64,000 nt of DNA, taken from the NCBI RefSeq assembly GCF_002848005.1, contig NZ_PKHX01000001.1, positions 196,791-260,790 of the forward strand, written 5' to 3'. Source of the DNA: Varibaculum cambriense. GTDB lineage: Bacteria > Actinomycetota > Actinomycetes > Actinomycetales > Actinomycetaceae. The notes below the pieces were generated by a model that had not been told where the DNA came from, searched no databases, and was given only the letters and a program-made list of their open reading frames with translations. How positions within the stretch are numbered: the stretch's first letter is position 1; each line of letters opens with the position of its first letter. The translations under genes and the position numbers were made by a program. Below are positions 49,237 through 57,900 of the stretch, in pieces.

Positions 49237-51534
49237 ATGGCCGGCGATACGCCTCGTTCCCGCAAAACCCGCTCCACTACTACTTCAGCTGGTCAGAAGG
49301 CTAAAACTTCTAAGTCCGCCGCTGCTAGTTCCAAGAAAGCTCCGGTTCGCACCAAAGCGGCCTCCTCTGCTTCGAAGACGGGTGCAACCGCGAAAGCCAA
49401 GACCGCCTCAGCGAGCAAAGCTAAAACTGCCGCCAGTGCTCCTCGTAAGCGAGTCAGCCGGGCGAAAGCTGCTGCCCCCAAAGTAGCCGCCGCTAAACCT
49501 TTGAATCTTATTTCTCCCGAGGCTCGCCTGGCTCGGATCCCGGTAACCGAAGTGGAACCAGTTATTGAGGACGGCCTGTGGCCAGCCAAAGCAGTCGAGA
49601 ACGAATCTTTCCCGGTGCGTGCCACCGTGTTCCGGGAAGGCCACGACGCTTTAGGGGCAGAAGTGGTGTTGGTGGATCCGCAAGGCAAAGAAACTATGCG
49701 GGCGCGGATGTACGATGTGGCTCCCGGTTTGGATCGGCTGGAAGCCTGGATAAAACCCACCGCTGTCGGGGATTGGACTTTTAGAGTCGATACTTTTTGC
49801 GACCCCTATCAGACCTGGGCAAAAGAAGCCTCCATTAAGGTGCAGGCGGAGCAAGATGTGGAAATGGAGTTCGAGCTGGGTGCGCGACTTTTCGAGCGTG
49901 CCGCTAAGGGGGAAGCCGTAAATAATCCCACCCAGCAGGCACCGGACGCCAAGAGCGTCGCTCGCCTCTTGGACGCCGCCAAAGCTATGCGGGATCAGTC
50001 GCGTCCGCCACAAGAACGTCTCTCGGTGGGGCTCCATTCCTCGATTCGGGGAATCTTCCGCGCTCATCCCCTCCGGGATCTGCTGGAATCTTCCCGCACC
50101 TATCCCCTGCGGGTACACCGTGAACGCGCTCTCTACGGTTCCTGGTACGAAATCTTCCCCCGCTCTATCGGTGCTTATAAAGACCAGGAAGGCCATTGGC
50201 ATTCGGGAACCTTGCGCACTGCGGCCTCTGACCTGCCCCGCATTGCTGGAATGGGCTTTGACGTTGCCTATTTGACTCCGATTCATCCGATTGGAACTAC
50301 TTTCCGAAAAGGGCGCAATAACACTTTGGAGGCCACCCCGGACGATCCGGGCTCGCCTTACGGTATTGGCAGCCCCGATGGCGGCCACGACGCTATTCAC
50401 CCTGATCTGGGTAATTTCGATGATTTTGATTACTTCGTAAAGAAAGCGAAGGGGCTAGGGCTAGAGGTAGCACTGGATTTGGCGCTGCAATGCTCCCCGG
50501 ATCACCCCTGGGTGAAGGATCATCCGGAATGGTTTAAGCATCGCCCGGATGGGACGATTGCCTATGCGGAGAATCCTCCCAAGAAATATCAGGATATTTA
50601 TCCCCTGATTTTCGATCAGGACTACCGCGGCTTGTATAACGCGGTACGCGATGTGATTCAAAAATGGATCGACCACGGAGTAACTATTTTCCGGGTAGAT
50701 AATCCCCACACCAAGCCGGTACAGTTCTGGCAAGAAATTTTGGAGGAGTTCCATCAGAAACACCCCGAGGTGCTCTTCTTGGCGGAGGCCTTTACCCGCC
50801 CCGCGATGATGCGTACCTTGGCACAAGTAGGCTTCCACCAGTCCTACACCTATTTCACTTGGCGGAATACGCGCAAAGAGATTGAAGAATACTTCCAAGA
50901 GGTTTCTTGGGAATCTTGCCCCTATATGCGACCCTCTTTCTGGCCTACTACCCACGATATTCTTACCCAAATCATGGTTGATGGCGGGAAACAAGCTTTC
51001 AAAATGCGAGCAGTTCTCGCCGCTACCGGCTCGCCTAACTGGGGGATCTATTCCGGCTATGAACTGGTAGAAAATGTGCAGCGTCCCGGTTTTGAAGAGC
51101 AAATCGATAACGAAAAGTACGAGTACAAGCCACGTGATTACTCCGGGGAAACCGCCCAAGAGATGATGGGCTTGCTGACTACTTTGAACGAGATTCGCCG
51201 CCGCCACCCAGCGTTGCAGCGTCTGCGCAACCTGAAGATTCATGAAACCACCCATCCGGGAGTAGTTTGCTTCTCCCGTCACCTGGACGCTTGGGAATCT
51301 CCCACCGGGGTAGCTGACACCGTAATCGTGGTGGTAAATCTGGATCCCCACGAAACCGCAATCGGGGCGATCCACCTAGATCTGTCGGCGCTGAAGATTA
51401 GTGGTTCTTCCTCGTCTTTCTTTAAGGTGCGAGATGAGCTAGATGGGACAGTCTACGATTGGGGGCCGGCTAACTATTTCGAGCTCAACCCCTCTGATCG
51501 CCCTGCCCATATTATGTCCGTGGAATCCGCATAA
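49237..51534 (+). CDS. glgE: Alpha-1,4-glucan:maltose-1-phosphate maltosyltransferase with basic N-terminal tail
   Basis: GlgE extends alpha-glucan with maltose units from maltose-1-phosphate. The 765-residue protein has a beta-sandwich N-domain, then a GH13_3 core with the nucleophile in TIFRVDNPHTKP near 487 and the acid/base in LAEAFTRP near 516. Residues 1-87 form an unusual Lys/Ala/Ser/Thr-rich tail with many KA, AK and SK repeats, like histone H1 or bacterial nucleoid proteins; conserved GlgE sequence begins near residue 90. It leads a glgE-treS-mak operon, 26 bases before treS. Confidence 0.94.
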   Translation: MAGDTPRSRKTRSTTTSAGQKAKTSKSAAASSKKAPVRTKAASSASKTGATAKAKTASASKAKTAASAPRKRVSRAKAAAPKVAAAKPLNLISPEARLARIPVTEVEPVIEDGLWPAKAVENESFPVRATVFREGHDALGAEVVLVDPQGKETMRARMYDVAPGLDRLEAWIKPTAVGDWTFRVDTFCDPYQTWAKEASIKVQAEQDVEMEFELGARLFERAAKGEAVNNPTQQAPDAKSVARLLDAAKAMRDQSRPPQERLSVGLHSSIRGIFRAHPLRDLLESSRTYPLRVHRERALYGSWYEIFPRSIGAYKDQEGHWHSGTLRTAASDLPRIAGMGFDVAYLTPIHPIGTTFRKGRNNTLEATPDDPGSPYGIGSPDGGHDAIHPDLGNFDDFDYFVKKAKGLGLEVALDLALQCSPDHPWVKDHPEWFKHRPDGTIAYAENPPKKYQDIYPLIFDQDYRGLYNAVRDVIQKWIDHGVTIFRVDNPHTKPVQFWQEILEEFHQKHPEVLFLAEAFTRPAMMRTLAQVGFHQSYTYFTWRNTRKEIEEYFQEVSWESCPYMRPSFWPTTHDILTQIMVDGGKQAFKMRAVLAATGSPNWGIYSGYELVENVQRPGFEEQIDNEKYEYKPRDYSGETAQEMMGLLTTLNEIRRRHPALQRLRNLKIHETTHPGVVCFSRHLDAWESPTGVADTVIVVVNLDPHETAIGAIHLDLSALKISGSSSSFFKVRDELDGTVYDWGPANYFELNPSDRPAHIMSVESA

Positions 51535-51560
51535 ACTAAAACGCCCAGGAGGACTCTTCG

Positions 51561-53465
51561 TTGAGCGAGGTAAAAGCCGAGGAACACGACAACCTGGGCA
51601 AACTATTGCTGCCGCGCCGGGATTCCCAGGCGGTTCCCTCCCCGGCAGAGGATCCCAGCTGGTATCGCAGCGCCGTTTTCTACGAGGTGCTAATCCAGGC
51701 GTTTTCGGATTCTAATGGAGACGGTGTTGGGGATTTCCAGGGGCTGATTTCCCGTCTGGATTACCTGGCCTGGCTAGGAGTGGATTGCCTGTGGCTGCCG
51801 CCGTTTTATCCTTCGCCGATGCGCGATGGTGGCTACGACATTAGCGCCTACACCGATGTGAACCCGGCTTTCGGTTCGATGGAAGATTTCACCGCCTTAG
51901 TGGAGGCCGCCCACGAACGCGGCATCCGCATCTTGGTCGATATCGTAGTCAATCACACCTCTGACCAGCACCCTTGGTTCGAGGCTTCCCGCAAGGATCC
52001 CGAGGGCGAATACGGGGATTTTTACGTCTGGCGCGATAGCGACCAGGACTACCAAGATGCCCGCATTATTTTCATCGACACCGAAACCTCTAACTGGACC
52101 TATGACGAGGTACGCGGGCAATACTATTGGCACCGTTTCTTTTCGCACCAACCGGATTTGAACTTCGAGAATCCTCAGGTGCAAGCGGCAGTAATGAACG
52201 TAGTGCGCTATTGGTGCCGCACCGGGGTGGATGGTTTCCGCCTGGACGCGATTCCCTACCTATTTGAAGAAAACGGCACCAACTGCGAAAACCTCCCGAA
52301 AACTCACTGGTTTGTGAGCGAACTGCGCAAAATGGTGGACGCGGAGTTCCCGGGAACTTTAATGGTGGCCGAAGCCAATCAACCTCCTCTAGATGTGATT
52401 GACTATTTCGGTAGCGAAACCGAACCCGAATGCCATATTTGTTTCCACTTCCCCCTAATGCCTCGGCTGTTTGCGGCGCTGCGCACCGGCTCTTCGAAAG
52501 GGCTGCGGCAAATCTTGGCGGAACTACCGGAGCTACCCACGGGTGCCCAATGGGGAACTTTCTTGCGCAACCACGATGAGCTTACCCTGGAAATGGTGAC
52601 GGACCAGGAACGCGAAAACATGTATTCCTGGTATGCGCCAGAATCGCGGATGCGCGCAAATGTGGGGATTCGCCGCCGCCTCGCGCCCCTTTTAGGGGGT
52701 TCGCGCCGCAAAATAGAACTCGCCCACGCCCTCCTGCTGTCGATGCCGGGCTCCCCTTTCCTCTACTACGGTGACGAAATCGGGATGGGTGACAATATTT
52801 GGCTCCCTGACCGTTTCGGGGTGCGCACCCCCATGCAATGGGACACTTCGGCGACCGCCGGTTTTTCTTCCGCTGACCCGGAAACTTTCCTGGTTCCCCT
52901 GATTGACTCTCCCGGGTGGGATAACCGCACCATCAATGTGCAAGAATCCCTGGGGCGTCCCACTTCTTTGCTGCACTGGCTGCGCGATGCTATCCATTTG
53001 CGCCGCCGCCTCACCTGTTTCGGACAGGGCTCCTTATCGCAGGTAGGATCAGATCAAGACTCGGTATTAGCCTTTATTCGCCGCGACCAAAACTCCACGG
53101 TGCTCTGTGTCTACAACCTGGGCGAGGGCGCGGTGGCAGCGCGACTGTCCTTGCCCGGTATGGCCACCTGGGGGCTGCGCGAGGCTTTCGATGGGGGCTG
53201 GTTCCCGGCGGTGGGCACGGATGAAACCGTCACCGTAACGATGAACCGCCACGGTTTTTACTGGTTGGAACTTTTTGCTCCCGACCAAGCGCAAGACCTG
53301 CAGGATAGAGAAAAAGAGCCCCCCACCACTACCACGTCTGTCCCGGTGATTGCCCATAGTGCTACCCCGACAGAAGCCCCGCAACCCGACACGGACGCCG
53401 AAACCGCCTACCCTTACCCGGCCCTAGATTTCTCGGCGCTAAAGGAGAATGAAGATGACCGCTGA
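51561..53465 (+). CDS. treS: Trehalose synthase (maltose alpha-D-glucosyltransferase)
   Basis: TreS interconverts trehalose and maltose. The 634-residue GH13_16 enzyme has VDIVVNHTSDQHPWF, GVDGFRLDAIPYLFEENGTNCENLP with the nucleophile near 228, MVAEANQPP near 270 and FLRNHDELTLEM near 338; the NGTNCENLP segment is characteristic of TreS. The start is TTG 51561, with AGGAGG eight bases before it. A polar Pro/Thr/Glu-rich C-terminal tail of about 60 residues follows the catalytic and beta-sandwich domains. It overlaps mak by 11 bases. Confidence 0.95.
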   Translation: MSEVKAEEHDNLGKLLLPRRDSQAVPSPAEDPSWYRSAVFYEVLIQAFSDSNGDGVGDFQGLISRLDYLAWLGVDCLWLPPFYPSPMRDGGYDISAYTDVNPAFGSMEDFTALVEAAHERGIRILVDIVVNHTSDQHPWFEASRKDPEGEYGDFYVWRDSDQDYQDARIIFIDTETSNWTYDEVRGQYYWHRFFSHQPDLNFENPQVQAAVMNVVRYWCRTGVDGFRLDAIPYLFEENGTNCENLPKTHWFVSELRKMVDAEFPGTLMVAEANQPPLDVIDYFGSETEPECHICFHFPLMPRLFAALRTGSSKGLRQILAELPELPTGAQWGTFLRNHDELTLEMVTDQERENMYSWYAPESRMRANVGIRRRLAPLLGGSRRKIELAHALLLSMPGSPFLYYGDEIGMGDNIWLPDRFGVRTPMQWDTSATAGFSSADPETFLVPLIDSPGWDNRTINVQESLGRPTSLLHWLRDAIHLRRRLTCFGQGSLSQVGSDQDSVLAFIRRDQNSTVLCVYNLGEGAVAARLSLPGMATWGLREAFDGGWFPAVGTDETVTVTMNRHGFYWLELFAPDQAQDLQDREKEPPTTTTSVPVIAHSATPTEAPQPDTDAETAYPYPALDFSALKENEDDR

Positions 53466-54792
53466 GTGCCCCCATAGCCAGCTTAAATGGCCTGGCAGAG
53501 ACGCCATTATCGACACCATATGGGACTATCTCCTTAAGCGGCGCTGGTTTCCCTCCCACCTGGAACGCTCCCAGGTGCGGGTTTTAGATTATCGGGAACT
53601 TGAAGATCCGAATTTCCGGCTCTTGATTTTGGAAGCGCAGGGCATCTGGTATCACCTTCCCTTGGCCTTGGTGGCCGATTGGAGCGGAGACGGAATAGCC
53701 GGACGTACTTCCTGCCCGCCGGAAAACCCCGGCTACCTAGTTGATGGCCCCTACTGTCCGGACTACGTCCGCCATTGGATCCGCTCCACCCATCAAGCTG
53801 GTTCTTTACCGCTGTTACCAGAAGCTGATGATCTGCTATCTAACCTGCTGGATGCCGCTTTGGATAGTAAAATTTTATCCGGGGAGCAATCCAATACTTC
53901 GGTGCTATTGGGCGGAAAATACCCGACGATTATCAAGTTTTTCCGGGTGCTAGTAACCGGAGCAAACCCGGAGGTAACCGTACCTTTGGCGTTGGCGCGT
54001 ACCGGTTGGCAGGGAGTGCCGCAACCCCGCGGTTACTCCCAACTCAGTCTTTGGGATCAAGATGGCCAGCCTCAACAAGTCACTACCGCAAGCGCTTCGA
54101 TCCGTCTAGATGCAGCTCAAGATGGTTTCAAACTGATTTGTTCCCTCGCAGGTAGCGGTGAAGACCCCACGGAGCTTGCTCGCCAGCTAGGAGCGTTTAC
54201 CGCCGATATGCACCGCCACCTCTTGGAAGCTTTTGGAGAGGGCGAGGATCCGGCCTCGGGAACTATGCTCGCTAGCCGTTTACGCAACCAATATCAGCAG
54301 GCAGAGGCGGCTTATCCGCAGCTGCGAGAGCATCCCCAAATCGGGGAAGAAGTCGCTCGCCTCGCCCAGGCGCTGACCGGCCTGGGAGGATTGCCGCCTA
54401 CGCAGCGAGTACACGGAGACTATCACTTAGGACAGTGCCTCTATAGCTCCGATAGTTGGTACGCTATCGATTTCGAGGGTGAGCCGTTACGCCCCTTAGA
54501 AGAACGCACCGCTCCTGACCAGGTTGAACGAGATATTGCGGGGATGCTCCGTTCGTTTGACTATGCCCGCGTAGAAGGCGGCGCCGATGGGGATTGGCTT
54601 AACCGCGCCCGCTTGGCGTTCTTGGCCGGATACTTTGGGGAAGATCAACTTCCTGGCCCCGCATTAGTGGTTTTAAGAGCTTTTGAAGTGGAAAAAGCCC
54701 TCTATGAAGTGCGCTATGAAGCGGAGCAACGTCCCGACTGGGGAAGCATCCCCTTAAAAGCATTATTGCTACTTCTGCCACAATCGACTTAA
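53455..54792 (+). CDS. mak: Maltokinase
   Basis: Mak phosphorylates maltose to maltose-1-phosphate for GlgE. The 445-residue protein has the APH-like fold signatures RVHGDYHLGQCLY near 318 and YAIDFEGEPLRPLEER near 338, plus an N-terminal cap domain (DAIIDTIWDYLLKRRWFP). ATG 53455 is chosen because AAAGGAG is seven to eight bases upstream; ATG 53449 is too close. It overlaps treS. Together TreS, Mak and GlgE convert trehalose to alpha-glucan. Confidence 0.93.
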   Translation: MTAECPHSQLKWPGRDAIIDTIWDYLLKRRWFPSHLERSQVRVLDYRELEDPNFRLLILEAQGIWYHLPLALVADWSGDGIAGRTSCPPENPGYLVDGPYCPDYVRHWIRSTHQAGSLPLLPEADDLLSNLLDAALDSKILSGEQSNTSVLLGGKYPTIIKFFRVLVTGANPEVTVPLALARTGWQGVPQPRGYSQLSLWDQDGQPQQVTTASASIRLDAAQDGFKLICSLAGSGEDPTELARQLGAFTADMHRHLLEAFGEGEDPASGTMLASRLRNQYQQAEAAYPQLREHPQIGEEVARLAQALTGLGGLPPTQRVHGDYHLGQCLYSSDSWYAIDFEGEPLRPLEERTAPDQVERDIAGMLRSFDYARVEGGADGDWLNRARLAFLAGYFGEDQLPGPALVVLRAFEVEKALYEVRYEAEQRPDWGSIPLKALLLLLPQST

Positions 54793-54859
54793 CCAGCATA
54801 AACAGCAAGTTTTTACGGGTGAACATACTAGCGGATTAACCCCAAATTCTGGTAGACTC

Positions 54860-54884
54860 GTTACAGAATTGTAATCTTTGTAAC
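54860..54884. promoter_or_regulatory. TGTAA-type repeats upstream of the surface protein
   Basis: GTTACA (54860-54865) and TGTAAT (54870-54875) form an inverted pair, and TGTAAC (54879-54884) repeats the half-site nine bases on. They lie 26-50 bases before the ATG at 54910, where an operator would sit. Confidence 0.35.
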
Positions 54885-54909
54885 TTTGAGGAAATCAGCA
54901 GGAGTTTTG

Positions 54910-57900
54910 ATGCGCAATCCCTTAGCCAAGCGCCCTACGGCGCTTATCCTCGCCCTCTCCCTGATTGGATATATGATTGCCCTGATCGGGCCGGCTTTGG
55001 CGGTAGGTGTAGCTAACGCCGCAAACGGCAAAGTCATCAAATCCTGGAACCATCTGGGCACTGTTCTCACCGAGGACATCGACCTCAGCGATTCCGCTCT
55101 ACCCGCCGACGCCGCGGGACGCACCCTGACGGTTGGCAAGAATGTGACCGTAACTGGCGCGGCCAGTAAGACTTTTAAGGGACTGTCTTTCCTGGTCAGC
55201 GAGGGACACACCCTGACGCTAAACAACCTCAACATTGACAACTCCTCCCACCCGGAACTGGCAATGGTTACCGCTGGAGACAACAACGCCAATAACCGCC
55301 TGGCTTTTAGCGGGGAAAACACGTTCACCCGCCAAGGTGCCTCCTCGGAAAATGCCACTAAAGAATACGCGGTTCCGCTACCCTTAGTGCAGGTAAAAGC
55401 AGCTACTACCCTGAATATCGGCCAGACCGGCTCCGGGGTATTGAACCTGAATAATCCGCGCTCTCCCCTTTCGCAAGCTGCCCTGATTGGCACCCAACAC
55501 TTCTCAGCTTTCGGCACTATCAACATTGCGGGTGGCAGATTAAACCTTAAGGGATCTTCCGAAAGTGCCGCCCTAATTGGCTCGGGTGGAGCTTTTTATG
55601 AGGTCAACCCGGGAACTAATCCGCGCTGGCTCAACAACTATGACGAAACCCCCTGGAACGCCGGGGGCACTATCAACATCAAAGGCGGGAGCGTCGACCT
55701 CGCAAAAGTGGGCAACGGTGCTTACGGCGGAGCTTTCATCGGCACCGGTCGCGGCGCGGTCCAGCTCCCGGCGGGCGCAAACTCCGATTGGGCACAGAAA
55801 AACGCCGCGGTAACGATCAACGTTAGCGGCGGACAAATCAACGCCCACGGGAACCACACCGCCCTAGGTGCTGGCAGTTTCACTACTCCGCTAAAGGATT
55901 CCGAGGGTACCGTAAAAGCGACTTTCACTCAGCCCTATGCGCGGGTAAACATTTCCGCAGGCACGGTGCAGGTTAACCCCACTGCTACGGAAACCGGAAT
56001 CAGCGCCTTGAACATCGGTTGCCGCGGGGTAGGCAACTGGAAGGAAGATCTCGCTGACCTCGGCTGGCCTCTGACGCCTGGCTGTGAAGTGGCGATTAGC
56101 GGCGGAAAAGTCAATGTGGGATCCGCCGACTCCACTTTGGATCGGGTCGGGGATATCGCGGCTATCGGTTCTGGCCCGGACAGTGCCAATGTAAATGTAA
56201 AAATCTCTGGTAATGCCCAGGTGACCGCCTACTCTAATGGGCGCGGCGCCGCGATTGGTGGGGGTTTTGCCTCCGGCACTACCCAGGTAACCATCTCGGA
56301 TAACGCCCTGGTTAACGCGCTAGGGGCAGTCAATGAATCCCCCGCTATTGGCGCCGGTGGACTCCCCGGTCATGACGCTTCGTTCGCTAAGAACTCTCGC
56401 TTGGAGGAGACCAGCGCGCGCCTCGGGAAACAAAACCAGGTTCACATCTTAGGAAATGCGCAGGTAATTGCGGAAACTGATCCCGATTCTTTAGGAAGCG
56501 AATCGGCTACGAACGGAGCGATCGGAGCTGCCGCTAACCGTTCCGGGCAGGTCAGCATTGCTGATAACGCTAAAGTCACCGCCAAAGTATTCGGGCTGCG
56601 CAATGGCGCCGTGATCGGCAGCGCTGGTTATATTCACGACTACGTAACCGATCCTTTTAAGATCACTATTTCCGGCTCCCCCACCGTGCAAGCTACCGTA
56701 CAGCCAGTTCGGGCAGCTAACAAACAGCGTCTCGAATACGGGTTTGGTGCCGCGATTGGTTCGGGTTACCAAACTAAAGTTCCCGCTCAAATCACCTTGG
56801 CCGGCAGTCCGAATCTGGATTTGATTGGCGGACAGGCCAGCTCCGGGGTGGGGCTCGGCTTCCAAAGTACCGGTGGTGGCAGCACCGTTAACGCTAACTT
56901 GGACGCAGCTGCTAACCTCCAGGTCACCTCGCCTGAGGGGGCTCCCCGCACTGATGGCAGTGCGCAGCGCACCTATCAGCTGGCTAAGGGGGAAAATATG
57001 CCCCTGGATACCACCGGAGGCAAAGGGCAGGTGCTGAACCTGCGTTTTGCTGATGGCCAGGCGGACGGCGCCGGCAATCCCCAAACTTTAGGGCTGACCA
57101 CTGCGGTAGCTAAACTCACCCAGAATAAACAGTCAGTGCCTTTCTCGCTGGTTACTCCCGAGGGCGAAACCGTACTTTCTTCTGCCCTTACCAGCACCCT
57201 TTACAACAACTTGGCGCTGTCGGTACCCCAGAGGGGGAACTATTACCTGAAATCGCGGGTAACCCCCTCCCTGTTCGCTTATCACGGCGATAAGAACGCG
57301 GCGGATGCCTTCATCTTCCCGGTTAATGGTCAGATTTACACTCAGGACGGATTGCTCTGGGCGCAGGGTTACTCGCTAAAGTACCAGGTAGCTGGCGAGG
57401 GCGGCACCCTCCCCCAGGCGTATACCACTGCGCGTTATCTACCCCCGAATACGGTAATCGGAGCGCTACCGGCGGTAACCTTGCCGTCGGTTTCGGATAA
57501 GACTTGCGCGGTGGATCATTGGGAACTCAATGATGCCCCGGTTGCTGAGGATCAGTTAACGCAGACGAAGCTGAGCGCCGATACCGTGGTGAAAGCGGTG
57601 ACTAAGTGCGAGGACACGGTTACTCCCCCACAGCCGCAGCCAGAAAAAGCGGCTTTCACTTGGCAGCTGCAAGATTCTCAGGGCAAAGCCTTGAGTGGCG
57701 GACAGTTCACTTTGACGGAAAAAGACGGCGCGGCAGTTAACGTTCCGGATTCTGCTTCCGGCACTTTCACCGTCGGTGACCTGGATCCGGCTAAGAGTTA
57801 TGTACTAACTCAAACCGCGGCTCCCCAAGGTTACGACTTGCCGCAGCAAACCAGCCATACCGTCACTTTTGAAAAGCCCTCGCAGGCATACCAGGCAAAA

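Noticed and set aside
54886..54909. TTG start for the surface protein
   Set aside because: ATG 54910 has CAGGAG in place and starts the signal peptide.
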